Source: Nocardia brasiliensis (lineage in GTDB: Bacteria > Actinomycetota > Actinomycetes > Mycobacteriales > Mycobacteriaceae). From it: a stretch of DNA of 64,000 nucleotides. The position numbers and the translations under genes were made by a program. The DNA is taken from the NCBI RefSeq assembly GCF_011801125.1, contig NZ_CP046171.1, positions 5,642,001 through 5,706,000 of the forward strand. Reading direction: 5' to 3'. Shown here piece after piece: positions 1-9,804 of the stretch. Numbering within the stretch: position 1 is the stretch's first letter; every line of letters starts with the position of its first letter. The notes under the pieces are model-generated. The model saw nothing but the letters and a program-made list of their open reading frames with translations, was not told the DNA's origin and ran no database searches.

Positions 1-1821
1 CTCGGTGATGTCGCGGCCGGTCGACTCCATGATGCGGCGCACCACGGGGTATGCCTCCGGGTGCACCGCGGAGGTGTCGAGCGGGTCGTCACCGCCGCGG
101 ATGCGCAGGAAGCCCGCGCACTGCTCGAACGCCTTCGGGCCGAGGCGGGGGACGTCGAGCAGCGCGGTCCGGCTGCGGAACGGCCCGTGCTGATCCCGGT
201 GCGCGACAATGCTTTCCGCGACCGACCCGGCGATGCCCGAGACCCGCGACAGCAGCGGCACCGAGGCCGTGTTCACGTCGACGCCGACCGCGTTCACCGC
301 GTCCTCGACCACCGCGCCCAGCGAGCGGGCGAGCAGCGTCTCGGACACGTCGTGCTGATACTGGCCGACACCGATCGACTTCGGATCGATCTTCACCAGC
401 TCGGCGAGCGGATCCTGCAGCCTGCGCGCGATGGACACCGCGCCGCGCAGCGACACGTCCATGTCGGGCAGTTCCTGGGTGGCGTAGGCCGATGCGGAGT
501 ACACCGAGGCGCCCGCCTCGGACACCACGATCTTGGTCGGCTTGTTCTCCGGGATCCGCGAGATCAGCTCGGCGGCAAGGGCATCGGTCTCGCGCGAGGC
601 GGTGCCGTTGCCGATGGCGATGAGCTCGACACCGAACCGGGCGACCAGCGCGCCGAGCACGGCGAGCGACTTCTCGGTCTGTCCCTGCGGCTTGTGCGGG
701 TAGATCACCTCGGTGGCGACCACCTTGCCGGTGGCATCGACGACGGCCACCTTCACGCCGGTGCGGTAGCCCGGGTCCAGGCCCATGGTGGTGCGGGTGC
801 CCGCGGGCGCGGCGAGCAGCAGGTCGCGCAGGTTCGCCGCGAACACGTCCACCGCGTCCTTCTCGGCGGCCTGACGCAGCCGCATGCGGGTGTCAATACC
901 AAGGCTCACTTGCAGTTTGGTCCGCCAGGCCCAGCGCACGGTGTCCAGCAGCCAGGAGTCGGCGGGCCTGCCCTTGTCGGCGATGCCGAACTTCACGGCG
1001 ATGCGGCCCTCGTAGATGGTCCGCTCGCCGGGTTCCCCGTGCGCGGAGCGACCAGACGAGTCCGCGTCGGTATCGGGCTCGAGGTGCAGGGTCAGCACCT
1101 CTTCCTTCTCGCCGCGCAGCAGCGCAAGGATGCGGTGGGAGGGCAGCTTGGTGAACGGCTCGCTGAACTCGAAGTAGTCGGCGAACTTGGCGCCCGCCTC
1201 TTCCTTGCCCGCGCGCACCGTCGAGGTGATCTGGCCGCGGTTCCACATCAGCTCGCGCAGCTCGCCGACCAGGTCCGCGTCCTCGGCGAAGCGCTCGACC
1301 AGGATCGCACGCGCGCCGTCGAGCTGCTCGGCGCTGTACTGCGCGGGATCGGTGGTCGGATCGCAGATCAGCGCGTCGGCGACGGGCTCGTGTCCCGCCT
1401 CGCGGGCGATCTGCGCCTTGGTGCGCCGCTTCGGCTTGTACGGCAGGTAGATGTCCTCGAGCCGGGCCTTGGTCTCGGCGAGCATGATCTGCTGGTGCAG
1501 GGCGTCGTCGAGTTTGCCCTGGCCACGAATCGATTCGAGGATCGCGCCGCGGCGCTCGTCGAGTTCGCGCAGGTAGTGCAGACGCTCGTCCAACTGCCGC
1601 AGCTGCGCGTCGTCGAGACCGCCGGTGATCTCCTTGCGGTACCGCGCGATGAACGGCACGGTCGAGCCCGCGTCGAGCAGCTCGACGGCGGCACGCACCT
1701 GGGTCTCGCGCACCGCGAGTTCGTCGGCGATGCGGCGATTCACGCTGGCCTGACTCACGATCGTCGCGGGGGCGGACACGGGCTGGGACTCTGCACTGGT
1801 GGTCTCGGGCGCTGTCGTCAC
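1..1821 (-). CDS. tex: Tex-family transcription accessory protein (3' end outside window)
   Basis: Conserved RNA-binding protein linked to transcription (Tex/YhgF family), presumably cytoplasmic. About 607 codons are visible, from a GTG at 1819-1821; the C-terminus, including the expected S1 RNA-binding domain, lies beyond base 1. Translation of the minus strand shows the N-terminal 'FIARYRKEITGGLDD' helical region, a YqgF/RNase H-like core ('GLDPGYRTGVKVAVVD') and the family hallmark 'IGVGQYQHDV', followed by helix-hairpin-helix segments. The GTG is preferred because coding similarity starts soon after it; a later start is possible. No operon partner is visible on its 5' side. Family assignment is secure; the exact start is not. 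Confidence 0.93.
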   Translation of the reverse strand, partial: MTTAPETTSAESQPVSAPATIVSQASVNRRIADELAVRETQVRAAVELLDAGSTVPFIARYRKEITGGLDDAQLRQLDERLHYLRELDERRGAILESIRGQGKLDDALHQQIMLAETKARLEDIYLPYKPKRRTKAQIAREAGHEPVADALICDPTTDPAQYSAEQLDGARAILVERFAEDADLVGELRELMWNRGQITSTVRAGKEEAGAKFADYFEFSEPFTKLPSHRILALLRGEKEEVLTLHLEPDTDADSSGRSAHGEPGERTIYEGRIAVKFGIADKGRPADSWLLDTVRWAWRTKLQVSLGIDTRMRLRQAAEKDAVDVFAANLRDLLLAAPAGTRTTMGLDPGYRTGVKVAVVDATGKVVATEVIYPHKPQGQTEKSLAVLGALVARFGVELIAIGNGTASRETDALAAELISRIPENKPTKIVVSEAGASVYSASAYATQELPDMDVSLRGAVSIARRLQDPLAELVKIDPKSIGVGQYQHDVSETLLARSLGAVVEDAVNAVGVDVNTASVPLLSRVSGIAGSVAESIVAHRDQHGPFRSRTALLDVPRLGPKAFEQCAGFLRIRGGDDPLDTSAVHPEAYPVVRRIMESTGRDITE

Positions 1822-1923
1822 GCCGGAGACACTACCTCCGTCGGCCGACACGGGGTCCACACCCAGGGGCACCGGCCTGCCCGATACACCCCGGCGCAAG
1901 CGCCCTGCCTGCACTCGGACGCC

Positions 1924-1957
1924 CCGAACCCGGTCGGGGATACCGAGCCGGGTTCGG
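1924..1957 (-). terminator. Hairpin terminator after the secreted-protein gene
   Basis: A perfect 10-bp stem, CCGAACCCGG (1924-1933) with CCGGGTTCGG (1948-1957), and a 14-nt loop lie about 30 nt downstream of the stop codon at 1985. There is no clear U-tract, which is common for actinobacterial terminators. Confidence 0.55.
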
Positions 1958-1984
1958 CGATTTCCGTGCGGACACGCGAATCGT

Positions 1985-2452
1985 CTACTCCAGGACCAGT
2001 TCCGGACTGTAGATCCGGGCGATGCCCTTACCGTCCAACGTCACCTCGGTGAAGCTGACATAGTGATGCCCCGGCTTCGACAGCGCCGCGTCGACGGTCA
2101 ACGGGGGCGAGGGATACCGGCCGTCCAGGCAGGGGAACGTGCCGCTGGTCGCGACCTGTTCGTTGCTGCCGTCGAGATAGGCGTCCTTGTCGACGACGGT
2201 GACGACCATCGTGCAGTTGTCGCGGGTGATGGGCCCGCCCTTGGTGATGTCCAGCCCGCCGAAGGCCCGCGGTACTCCGTTCTCCGGATAGATGCACGAC
2301 TCGACGTGGGCGGAACCGTCGTTGGACAGGAACTGCCCGGAACACAGATACGGGCTTCCCGGCTGCGCCGCGGCCGCCGGAGCGAACAGCAGCAGCGGTG
2401 CGGCGGCGGCGACAACGCCGGGCAGGACACGAGACAGCGAACCGATGGACAT
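1985..2452 (-). CDS. Secreted protein of unknown function (155 aa)
   Basis: The N-terminus is a clear Sec signal peptide: a short start, a hydrophobic stretch at about residues 8-28, and a cleavage-like 'AAAA-Q' near residue 29. No lipobox cysteine is seen. The mature part (about 125 aa) has several cysteines ('YLCSGQF', 'VESCIYPENG', 'DNCTMVV', 'FPCLDG'), consistent with disulfides in a small exported beta-rich domain. GAGAGG stands upstream of the ATG. I do not recognise the family. It is flanked by its own terminator and is probably monocistronic. Confidence 0.75.
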   Translation of the reverse strand: MSIGSLSRVLPGVVAAAAPLLLFAPAAAAQPGSPYLCSGQFLSNDGSAHVESCIYPENGVPRAFGGLDITKGGPITRDNCTMVVTVVDKDAYLDGSNEQVATSGTFPCLDGRYPSPPLTVDAALSKPGHHYVSFTEVTLDGKGIARIYSPELVLE

Positions 2453-2521
2453 GTGAGACCTCTCGATGTCGGATGTAGTCAGGTCCCCCCGACCGACGAA
2501 CTCATCCCACCTTATGGGTGC

Positions 2522-2556
2522 CGCCCCGAGGCCACATGACCGTAGTAATCGGGGCG
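2522..2556 (-). terminator. Hairpin terminator after the acyl-CoA synthetase pair
   Basis: The stem CGCCCCGA (2522-2529) with TCGGGGCG (2549-2556) starts 8 nt beyond the stop codon at 2564, so it probably ends the two-gene acyl-CoA synthetase transcript. Confidence 0.5.
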
Positions 2557-2563
2557 CTCGCGC

Positions 2564-4189
2564 TCAGGCCTGGTCCGCCGCACCGAGCAGTGCCCGCGAC
2601 AATTCCCGCATTTCGGCCTTGCGGATCTTGCCGGTGACGGTCATCGGGAACTCCTCGACCACGTGCACGTAGCGCGGAATCTTGAAGTGCGCCAGCTTGC
2701 CGGTGCAGAACTCGCGGACCGCCGTCGCGTCCAGGGGCGCCACACCCTCGCGCATCCGGATCCAGGCCATGAGCTCCTCGCCGTACTTCGGGTCGGGCAC
2801 GCCGATGACCTGCGCGTCCAGGATGTCGGGGTGGGTGTAGAGGAACTCCTCGATCTCACGCGGATAGACGTTCTCGCCGCCGCGGATCACCATGTCCTTG
2901 ATCCGGCCGGTGATGGCCAGATAGCCGTCGTCGTCCATCACGCCGATGTCGCCGGTGTGCATCCAGCGGGCGGCGTCGATGGCCTCGGCGGTCTTGTCCG
3001 GCTCGCCCCAGTAGCCGAGCATCACCGAGTAACCGCGGGTGCACAGTTCGCCGGGCTCGCCGCGCGGCACCGTGAGACCCGTTGCGGGATCGACGATCTT
3101 GACCTCGAGGTGCGGGCCGACCCGGCCGACGGTGGCGGTGCGCCGGTCGATGCCGTCGTCGCGGCGGGTCTGGGTGGAGACCGGCGAGGTCTCGGTCATG
3201 CCGTAGCAGATGCACACCTCGTGCATGCCCATGCGATCGATCACCCGCTTCATCACCTCCACTGGGCACGGCGAACCCGCCATGATGCCGGTGCGCAGGC
3301 TGGACAGATCCGGTGTGGCGGAATCGAGTTCGGTGAGCATCGCGATGAACATGGTCGGCACGCCGTACAGCGAGGTACAGCGTTCGGACTCGACCGCGGC
3401 CAGCGTCGCCACCGGATCGAACGCGGGCGCCGGAATCACCACCGCCGCAGCGTGACTGGTGCTCGCAAGGTTCCCCATGACCATGCCGAAGCAGTGGTAG
3501 AACGGCACCGGAACACAGATCCGATCCTGTTCGGTGTAACCGCACAGTTCGCCCACGAAGTAGCCGTTGTTCAGGATGTTGTGATGGCTCAAGGTCGCCC
3601 CCTTGGGGAAACCCGTTGTGCCCGAGGTGTACTGGATGTTGATCGGGTCGTCGATGGACAGCTGGGCGGCACACGCCGCCAGCCGATCCTGATCGATCGC
3701 GGTCCGCGCCAGCTCGTCCCACTCCGGCGTGCCGAGAATCAGCACCTGCTCGAGGTCAGGACAGCTCGGCCGCACCTGTTCGATCATCGCGACGTAGTCC
3801 GAGGTCTTGAACTGCGCGGCCGCGATCAGCACCCGCACGCCCGCCTGCCGCAGCACGTATTCCAGCTCGCTGGTGCGGTAGGCCGGGTTGATGTTCACCA
3901 GGATCGCGCCGATCTTCGCCGTCGCATACTGCGCGAAGAACCATTCCGCGCAGTTGGGCGCCCAGACACCGACCCGGTCGCCCTTCTCGATACCGCGCGC
4001 GGCCAGTCCGGTGGCCAGTGCGTCGATCGCCGCGCCCAGTTCGCGATAGCTCCAGCGCCGATCGGAAGGCTTGTCCACCAACGCTTCCCGATCCGGATGC
4101 GCCGCGATGGCACGGTCGAGGTTGGCGCCGATGGTGTCGCCGAGCAGCGGGGTCTGCGAGATCCCCGACGCGTAACTCAGCCGCGACAT
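2564..4189 (-). CDS. AMP-binding fatty-acyl-CoA synthetase
   Basis: ATP-dependent acyl-CoA ligase of the ANL superfamily, 541 aa, normal length. It adenylates a carboxylic acid and transfers it to CoA. Visible motifs: P-loop '[13 protein letters not shown]' near residue 185, '[10 protein letters not shown]', the hinge region '[34 protein letters not shown]', written here only as landmarks HTGD, GRIKD and GGENVYP, and the C-terminal catalytic lysine in 'MTVTGKIRK'. The ATG overlaps the stop of the upstream synthetase by one base (TGATG), so the two are translationally coupled. Substrate cannot be read from sequence; medium- or long-chain fatty acid is the usual assignment for this subgroup. 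Confidence 0.9.
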   Translation of the reverse strand: MSRLSYASGISQTPLLGDTIGANLDRAIAAHPDREALVDKPSDRRWSYRELGAAIDALATGLAARGIEKGDRVGVWAPNCAEWFFAQYATAKIGAILVNINPAYRTSELEYVLRQAGVRVLIAAAQFKTSDYVAMIEQVRPSCPDLEQVLILGTPEWDELARTAIDQDRLAACAAQLSIDDPINIQYTSGTTGFPKGATLSHHNILNNGYFVGELCGYTEQDRICVPVPFYHCFGMVMGNLASTSHAAAVVIPAPAFDPVATLAAVESERCTSLYGVPTMFIAMLTELDSATPDLSSLRTGIMAGSPCPVEVMKRVIDRMGMHEVCICYGMTETSPVSTQTRRDDGIDRRTATVGRVGPHLEVKIVDPATGLTVPRGEPGELCTRGYSVMLGYWGEPDKTAEAIDAARWMHTGDIGVMDDDGYLAITGRIKDMVIRGGENVYPREIEEFLYTHPDILDAQVIGVPDPKYGEELMAWIRMREGVAPLDATAVREFCTGKLAHFKIPRYVHVVEEFPMTVTGKIRKAEMRELSRALLGAADQA

Positions 4190-5817
4190 CACTTGTTCCC
4201 CTTCTGCCGCAGCACGAATCGCTGTACCTTGCCGCTGGGCGTCTTGGGCAGCTCCGCGACGAAATGCACAGCGCGCGGGTAGGCGTGCGCGGCGAACTTC
4301 TTCTTCACCAGATCCTGCAACTGCGCCACGAGCTCCTCGCTGCCCGCGACACCCTCGCGCAACACCACGAAGGCCTCGAGCACCTCGCCGCGCAGTTCGT
4401 CGGGCATGCCGACCACGGCGGCCTCGGCGACCTGATCGTGCAGCACCAGCACGCTTTCCACCTCGAACGGGCCGATCCGGTAGCCGGCCATGATGATCAC
4501 GTCGTCGTCGCGGGCGGAGAAGCGGAAGCAGCCGTTCTCGTCCTGCGAGCCCGCGTCTCCGGTGATGTACCAGCGACCGTCCGGCGTGAACCGCTGCGCC
4601 GTGCGCTCGGGTGCGTCGAGATAGCCGAGGAACCACAGCAGCGGACTGTTCGCCGTGTCGATCGCGACGCGGCCCAGCTCGCCGACGGGTGCCACGGTGT
4701 CGGCGTTGTCGGCCAGCACCGCACAGCTCCAGCCCGGCAGCGTGCGTCCCATCGAACCGGCCGGGACCTCCGCGTCGAGCGCCTCGTGCCAGGCGTTGCA
4801 GATGAGCATGCCGTGCTCGGTCTGACCGTAGTGATCGCGCACCGCGACGCCCAGATGCTCGAGCGACCAGGCGACCACCTCCGGCGTGAGCGGTTCGCCC
4901 GCCGAGGACGCGCGGCGCAGCCGGATCCGCGGCGGGGTGCCGCCCGCTGCCCGCAGCGCGCGGTAGACGGTCGGGGCCGCGGTGAAATTCGTGACGCCGA
5001 ACTGTTCGAGCACCTGCCAGGTGAGCGGCGCGGAGAAGCCCGCGTGCAGCAGCAGGCTGCGGATGCCGCTGGACAGCGGCGACAGGATCGCCCAGTACAG
5101 GCCGTAGGCCCAGCCGGGATCGGCGGCGTTCCAGTAGACGTCGTCGGCGCGGACGTCGAGTGCGAACTCCTGATACGCCTGGAAGGAAGCCAAGGCACGC
5201 AACGGAATCGGCACCCCTTTGGGCGTGCCGGTGGTGCCGCTGGTGAACAGCTGGATCAGCAGTCCGTCCCCGCCGACCGCGACCGCGGCGGCGTTCGGAT
5301 CGGTCGCGGACTGGGCCGCGAGCAGCTCCGCCATGCTCGCCGTGCCCGCCGGCGCCGCACCGCTGACGATCACCCGCCACGGCGGGTCGGCGGGCATGTC
5401 CGGCCCCGGCGCGAGCTTGCCCGCCTGGTCGGCGTCGGCGACGACGATCGTGGTGCCGCTCGCCTCTAGCCGGAACGCGATGGCGGGCGGCGCGAACGCG
5501 GTGAACAGCGGGACGTGCACCGCCCCGCGCCGCCAGATGGCCAATAGGGCGACCACCAGATCCGCGGACTTCGACATCAGCGTCGCGACCCGATCGCCCG
5601 GCCCGATCCCGAGGTCGGCCAGCGCCGCGGCGAAGCGGGACGAGCGTTCGCGCAGTTCGCCGTAGGTGAGGTCGGTGGCGGAGAGGTCGCTCTCGACGAT
5701 GGTGAACGCGATCCCGTTCGCGGGGTGCCGATCGCACAGCAGCTCGGCGGCCGAGGCGTCCGGCCGGTCGTACATGTCCAGCAACTCCCGCACCCGCGGA
5801 TTCAGGTCGATACTCAT
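4189..5817 (-). CDS. AMP-binding acyl-CoA synthetase, MACS/acetyl-CoA-synthetase-like
   Basis: Second ANL-family ligase, 542 aa from the ATG at 5815-5817, which has AGGAG about 8 nt upstream; longer in-frame extensions lack a comparable ribosome site. Motifs: '[14 protein letters not shown]' (P-loop), '[10 protein letters not shown]', 'WYITGDAG', '[22 protein letters not shown]' landmarks RDDD and GYRIGP, and the C-terminal lysine in '[11 protein letters not shown]'. These patterns are typical of acetyl-CoA or medium-chain acyl-CoA synthetases. It leads the two-gene operon and is divergent from a GAF-LuxR regulator, which suggests local control of carboxylic acid activation. Exact substrate unknown. 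Confidence 0.9.
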   Translation of the reverse strand: MSIDLNPRVRELLDMYDRPDASAAELLCDRHPANGIAFTIVESDLSATDLTYGELRERSSRFAAALADLGIGPGDRVATLMSKSADLVVALLAIWRRGAVHVPLFTAFAPPAIAFRLEASGTTIVVADADQAGKLAPGPDMPADPPWRVIVSGAAPAGTASMAELLAAQSATDPNAAAVAVGGDGLLIQLFTSGTTGTPKGVPIPLRALASFQAYQEFALDVRADDVYWNAADPGWAYGLYWAILSPLSSGIRSLLLHAGFSAPLTWQVLEQFGVTNFTAAPTVYRALRAAGGTPPRIRLRRASSAGEPLTPEVVAWSLEHLGVAVRDHYGQTEHGMLICNAWHEALDAEVPAGSMGRTLPGWSCAVLADNADTVAPVGELGRVAIDTANSPLLWFLGYLDAPERTAQRFTPDGRWYITGDAGSQDENGCFRFSARDDDVIIMAGYRIGPFEVESVLVLHDQVAEAAVVGMPDELRGEVLEAFVVLREGVAGSEELVAQLQDLVKKKFAAHAYPRAVHFVAELPKTPSGKVQRFVLRQKGNK

Positions 5818-5943
5818 CTCGTCACTCCTCGAACTGTCCGGGTCACCCGCCTGGCGCGTCCCCGCCTCGCGCCAGGCATGACCCGAACCCGCACTCCGTC
5901 CCGTTGGTCCTAATAGGATGTGGGTCACACCCAGTTCGCCACT

Positions 5944-5959
5944 ACCCCCGAAAAGGGGT
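5944..5959 (+). promoter_or_regulatory. Small hairpin covering the LuxR gene's ribosome site
   Basis: ACCCC (5944-5948) pairs with GGGGT (5955-5959) around a 6-nt loop. The right arm is the Shine-Dalgarno-like AAGGGG that precedes the ATG at 5967, so the fold could hide the ribosome site. It is short, and a role in control is inference only. Confidence 0.35.
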
Positions 5960-5966
5960 GAGTCCC

Positions 5967-6818
5967 ATGACCCACACCGCGCTGCTGCGCCCGCGCGACT
6001 CCGACGCGTTGCGTGCCGAAATCCGCTGGGTAGCGGGTACGGCAGGGGTTCCGGTGGCCTTCGGCGGCGAGGTACACGGCGATGCGCTACTGCTATCGGA
6101 ATTCGTCGGAACCCTGACCAACGGACTGCGCGGTCTGTCGGTGTTGCGCACCTCGGGCCTGGGCGGGCGGGTGATGGACTCCGGTCGTCCCGCCTCGGTC
6201 ACCGACTACGTGAACACCTCGACGATCACCCATCACTACGACGGCCCGGTCTCCGGCGAGGGGTTGCGATCGATCGTGGCCGTGCCGGTGGTGGTCGGCC
6301 AGTGTGCGCGAGCCGTGCTCTACGCCGCCACCCGCGGCGGCAGTCCGCTCGGCGATCGCACCGCGGATCTAGTCGTGCAGGCGGGACGCAGGCTGGCCAC
6401 CGAGATCAGCATCCGGGACGAAGTGGACCGCAGGCTGCGCCTGCTGGAGATGACCAGGCCCGCACCCGACGCCGCGCCCGCCATCGCCGAGGAACTGCGC
6501 GATATCCATGCCGAGCTGCGCGGCATGGCCCGTTCGGCCGGCGACGACGACGTGCGCGGCAGGCTGCACGCGCTGTGCGAACGGCTCACCCGCGCCATGG
6601 TGGGAGCCCCCGGCACCGACGCGCCGCAGCTGTCGAGGCGGGAGCTGGACGTGCTGTCGCAGGTCGCCCTGGGGTGCACGAATCAAGAAGCGGCACAACG
6701 GCTCTCGCTCGCACCGGAGACGGTCAAGAGTTATCTGCGCAACGCGATGACGAAGCTGGACGCGCACTCACGGCACGAGGCGGTCGTCGCGGCGCGGCGA
6801 CACGGGCTGCTGCCCTAG
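5967..6818 (+). CDS. GAF-domain LuxR-family transcriptional regulator
   Basis: DNA-binding regulator, 283 aa. Residues about 15-155 look like a GAF sensory domain ('GLRSIVAVPVVVGQCARAVLYAATR'-type core, landmarks RSIVAVPV and AVLYAA), followed by a helical linker and a C-terminal LuxR/GerE helix-turn-helix ('LSRRELDVLSQVALGCTNQ', 'LAPETVKSYLRNAM'). The ATG at 5967 is chosen for its AAGGGG ribosome site; an in-frame upstream start at 5904 lacks one. It is divergent from the acyl-CoA synthetase pair and is the natural candidate to control it; the ligand is unknown. Confidence 0.87.
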   Translation: MTHTALLRPRDSDALRAEIRWVAGTAGVPVAFGGEVHGDALLLSEFVGTLTNGLRGLSVLRTSGLGGRVMDSGRPASVTDYVNTSTITHHYDGPVSGEGLRSIVAVPVVVGQCARAVLYAATRGGSPLGDRTADLVVQAGRRLATEISIRDEVDRRLRLLEMTRPAPDAAPAIAEELRDIHAELRGMARSAGDDDVRGRLHALCERLTRAMVGAPGTDAPQLSRRELDVLSQVALGCTNQEAAQRLSLAPETVKSYLRNAMTKLDAHSRHEAVVAARRHGLLP

Positions 6819-6865
6819 TGCCGGGGCACTAACCCGCTCGTCCGCGCCCCGACGCACGCCCGGGG

Positions 6866-7543
6866 TCAGGGCAACAGATCCGGGCGACGCGCACGGGTGC
6901 GCGCGAGCGACTGCTCGTGCCGCCAGGCCGCCACCTTGGCGTGGTCACCGGAGAGCAGAATCGGCGGCACCTCGAGCTCGCGCCAGGTGACGGGGCGGGT
7001 ATAGCTCGGTCCCTCGAGCAGGCCGTCGGAGAACGAATCCTCTTGATGGGATTGCTGATTGCCGAGCACACCGGGAATCAGGCGCACCACCGCCTCGGTC
7101 ATCACGAGCACGGCGGCCTCGCCGCCGATCAGCACATAGTCGCCGATGCTCACCTCTTCAACGCGCACGCGGCGGGCCGCGTCGTCGAAGACACGCTGGT
7201 CGATGCCCTCGTACCGACCGCAGGCGAATACCAGGTGCCGCTCCTCGGCCCAGCGCTGCGCGGTCGCCTGGGTGAACGGGACGCCGGCGGGCGTCGGCAC
7301 CACCAGCAACGCGTCGTCGGGGCAGACCGCGTCGAGCGCGTCACCCCACACGGTCGGCTTCATGACCATGCCGGGTCCGCCGCCGTACGGGGCATCGTCG
7401 ACGGACTTGTGCACGTCGCGCGTCCAGTCGCGCAGATCGTGCACGTCCAGCGAGATCAGGCCCTTGTCGATGGCCTTGCCGAGCAGCGCGGTCCGCAGCG
7501 GCGCGAGATACTCCGGGAAGATCGTGACGACGTCGAGTTTCAT
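6866..7543 (-). CDS. trmD: tRNA (guanosine(37)-N1)-methyltransferase
   Basis: SPOUT-class methyltransferase that methylates G37 next to the anticodon of certain tRNAs and so limits +1 frameshifting. It has 225 aa, typical for TrmD. Motifs: N-terminal '[12 protein letters not shown]', '[15 protein letters not shown]', and the SAM-binding knot '[11 protein letters not shown]' with '[14 protein letters not shown]'. It is last in the rpsP-khpA-rimM-trmD operon, 11 nt after rimM. In M. tuberculosis, lppW and rplS follow; here a plus-strand gene ends just beyond it, so rplS is not adjacent. Confidence 0.97.
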   Translation of the reverse strand: MKLDVVTIFPEYLAPLRTALLGKAIDKGLISLDVHDLRDWTRDVHKSVDDAPYGGGPGMVMKPTVWGDALDAVCPDDALLVVPTPAGVPFTQATAQRWAEERHLVFACGRYEGIDQRVFDDAARRVRVEEVSIGDYVLIGGEAAVLVMTEAVVRLIPGVLGNQQSHQEDSFSDGLLEGPSYTRPVTWRELEVPPILLSGDHAKVAAWRHEQSLARTRARRPDLLP

Positions 7544-7554
7544 GCGCTCATCCC

Positions 7555-8079
7555 CTATTCCGGATCGAGCAGTCCCTCGGGCGGATCGATGACGATCAGC
7601 CGATCCGCCAGCGAGACCGTGGGCACGATCGCGGTGACGAACGGGATCAGGATCTCCCGGCCGTCCGCGGCGGCGCGCACCGAAAGCAGTTCTCCCGCAG
7701 CCGAATGCAGCACCTCGCGCACGGTGCCGACCACGGTGTCGTCGGTGAGCCGGACGGTCAGCCCCTCGAGCTCATGGTCGTAGTACTCGTCCGGATCGGC
7801 CGAGGGCGGCAGGTCCGCGCTGTCCACCACGAACAGCATGCCGCGCAACGCGTCGGCCGCCTCGCGCCCGGTGACACCGGCGAGAAACACCAGAAGCCGG
7901 CCCGAGTGCTCTCGGGCCGACTCCACGGTGAACTCACGGATGTCCTTGGACCGTGCCAGCCGTCCGCGCAGCGTGCTGCCCGGCGCGAACCTGGCCTCCG
8001 GCTCGTCGGTGCGAATCTCGACGACCAACTCGCCACGCACGCCGTGCGACTTGGCGACCCGTCCTACGACAAGTTCCAT
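7555..8079 (-). CDS. rimM: 16S rRNA processing protein RimM
   Basis: 30S maturation factor that binds ribosomal protein S19 and assists 16S rRNA 3'-domain assembly. It has 174 aa, normal for the family: an N-terminal beta-barrel ('[17 protein letters not shown]') and a C-terminal PRC-barrel ('[13 protein letters not shown]', '[14 protein letters not shown]'). It abuts khpA without a gap and precedes trmD by 11 nt, the classic arrangement. Confidence 0.96.
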   Translation of the reverse strand: MELVVGRVAKSHGVRGELVVEIRTDEPEARFAPGSTLRGRLARSKDIREFTVESAREHSGRLLVFLAGVTGREAADALRGMLFVVDSADLPPSADPDEYYDHELEGLTVRLTDDTVVGTVREVLHSAAGELLSVRAAADGREILIPFVTAIVPTVSLADRLIVIDPPEGLLDPE

Positions 8080-8322
8080 CTACTGGTCGGTGTCGACCAC
8101 GTCGACCCGGATGCCCCGGCCGCCGATGCCGGCGACGAGGGTGCGCAGCGCGGTCGCGGTACGACCGCCACGACCGATCACCTTGCCCAGATCCTCGGGG
8201 TGAACATGAACCTCGACGGTGCGCCCGCGGCGGCCGGTGATCAACTCGACCCGGACATCATCGGGATTGGCGACGATGCCGCGAACCAGATGTTCCACGG
8301 CGTCGGCGACGACAGCACTCAC
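8080..8322 (-). CDS. khpA: KH-domain RNA-binding protein KhpA
   Basis: Small (80 aa) single KH-domain protein. The RNA-binding loop is in 'VIGRGGRTATALRT' (GxxG-type 'GRGG'). In Firmicutes KhpA works with KhpB/EloR on RNA and cell elongation; its actinobacterial role is less clear. It is encoded between rpsP and rimM, as in mycobacteria (Rv2908c), and its stop is immediately followed by the rimM start. Confidence 0.93.
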   Translation of the reverse strand: MSAVVADAVEHLVRGIVANPDDVRVELITGRRGRTVEVHVHPEDLGKVIGRGGRTATALRTLVAGIGGRGIRVDVVDTDQ

Positions 8323-8350
8323 GACTGCACCTCGCTGCGCTCGGTCACGA

Positions 8351-8782
8351 TTACTCGGCAGCCTCGGTCTCGGCCTCGGCGGCCTCGTCCTTCTTGGCGG
8401 CCTTCTTCTTCGGGGTGACGGCCTCGGTGGTCGGGGCGTTGTCGGCGGCGGCCAGCGCGGCGTTGAACAGGTCCAGCTTGGACGGCTTGGCGGCCTTGAC
8501 CTTCAGCGTGCCCTCGGCGCCCGGCAGGCCCTTGAACTTCTGCCAGTCACCGGTGATCTCCAGCAGGCGCTGGACGGGCTCGGTCGGCTGCGCGCCGACA
8601 CCCAGCCAGTACTGAGCGCGCTCGGAATCGATCTCGATGAGCGACGGCTCTTCCTTCGGGTGGTACTTGCCGATGGACTCGATGGCCCGGCCGTCCCGGC
8701 GGGTGCGGGCATCCGCGACGATGATGCGGTACTGCGGGTTGCGGATCTTGCCCATACGGGTGAGCTTGATGCGAACAGCCAT
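8351..8782 (-). CDS. rpsP: 30S ribosomal protein S16
   Basis: Primary 30S protein of 143 aa. The conserved core is residues 1-90 ('[20 protein letters not shown]', '[13 protein letters not shown]'). A roughly 50-residue Ala/Lys/Glu-rich tail extends beyond the bacterial norm, as is usual in Nocardia and Mycobacterium. The ATG at 8780-8782 has AAGAGG about 10 nt upstream; an in-frame extension to 8980 is rejected. First gene of the rpsP-khpA-rimM-trmD operon. Confidence 0.97.
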   Translation of the reverse strand: MAVRIKLTRMGKIRNPQYRIIVADARTRRDGRAIESIGKYHPKEEPSLIEIDSERAQYWLGVGAQPTEPVQRLLEITGDWQKFKGLPGAEGTLKVKAAKPSKLDLFNAALAAADNAPTTEAVTPKKKAAKKDEAAEAETEAAE

Positions 8783-8989
8783 GCTTGTTCTGCCTCTTTC
8801 AATAGGTTGGTCACGGCGCAATTCAGCGACCCGCACGGTCTGCGAGCCCGGTTTAGCGCTTGGAGTGTGTGACCGCCGCGCGGTACGTAACCGGAGACGG
8901 GCTGACACTTGTCCGGAAGGACGGTGGTTCATTGTGCCAGATGGACCGCGAGCACCTGAAATCGCCTGCGCCTGCCACACCGGCCCGGT

Positions 8990-9742
8990 TCAGGCGGCGG
9001 TGGGCGGTGCGGTGGCACTGAGCGTGCGGGTCGGCAGCCACGGACCACCCCACCAGACCTGCCAGCCGAGGGTCTGGGCCCGCAGGGCCTGGGCGCCGTT
9101 GGCCACCAGGGTGGTCTCGTATTCGCCGGTCCGGCCGATGTCGACGAGGACGAGGTGCCCGCCCGGCCGCAGCACGCGCAGTGCCTCGCGCACGGCGGCG
9201 GCGCGGCCCGCCGCGGATTTGATGTTGTGGATGACCAGGCTGGACACCACGACATCGAACTCGCCGGTCCGGAACGGCAGCGAGGTGATGTCGCCGGTGT
9301 GCAGCTCGACCCGGTCGGCGACCTGCTCGGCCACCGCATTCTGCTCGGTGGTCGCCGAACTGTTGCCCGACTGGTCGACCGAGCGCCACAGATCGATGCC
9401 GACGGCCTTGCCCTCCGGCAGCCGCTTGGCCGCGGCGAGCAGCACCGCACCGCGCCCGCAGCCGAGGTCGAGCAGGCGTTCGTCACCACGCAACCGCAGC
9501 TCGTCGAGCAGCCCGTCCCAGGCACGGAACTTGCCCCGCCGGGTGGCGTGCAGGAACAGGCCGAACTGCGCGGCCATCGCCAATCCGATCAGCACCAGCA
9601 CACCGGCCGCCGCGAGGTCGCCGACCAGCGCGTCGGCCACCGCGCCTGCCAGGAAGCCGAGCGCGAGCCCGCCTAACAGGACCATGACCGGTGGTGCGTC
9701 GAATCCGTAGGAACCCCGCCGCTGCGATGTGGGCGCTGTCAC
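8990..9742 (-). CDS. Membrane-anchored class I SAM-dependent methyltransferase
   Basis: About 250 aa from a GTG at 9740-9742. The N-terminus carries two predicted membrane helices (about residues 17-60: 'VMVLLGGLALGFLAGAV', 'AAAGVLVLIGLAMAAQFGLF'), then a Rossmann methyltransferase domain with motif I 'LLDLGCGRGAVLLA', the acidic 'AVGIDLW', and 'FDVVVSSLVIHNI'. The membrane anchor suggests a lipid, quinone-like or other membrane substrate, but none is identified. It stands alone, with short gaps to rpsP and to the LLM gene on either side. The start is uncertain: an in-frame upstream codon at 9808 exists. Confidence 0.8.
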   Translation of the reverse strand: MTAPTSQRRGSYGFDAPPVMVLLGGLALGFLAGAVADALVGDLAAAGVLVLIGLAMAAQFGLFLHATRRGKFRAWDGLLDELRLRGDERLLDLGCGRGAVLLAAAKRLPEGKAVGIDLWRSVDQSGNSSATTEQNAVAEQVADRVELHTGDITSLPFRTGEFDVVVSSLVIHNIKSAAGRAAAVREALRVLRPGGHLVLVDIGRTGEYETTLVANGAQALRAQTLGWQVWWGGPWLPTRTLSATAPPTAA

Positions 9743-9804
9743 GCCGCCGATTCTAACGACCGCAAAAGCTCGCGTACTACCAACGGTTTTCGGAGCACGG
9801 TCGA

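Noticed and set aside
61..2052. Long plus-strand open frame opposite tex (663 aa)
   Set aside because: It is an antisense shadow in GC-rich DNA; its product is Arg/Gly/His-rich without motifs, whereas the minus strand encodes Tex.
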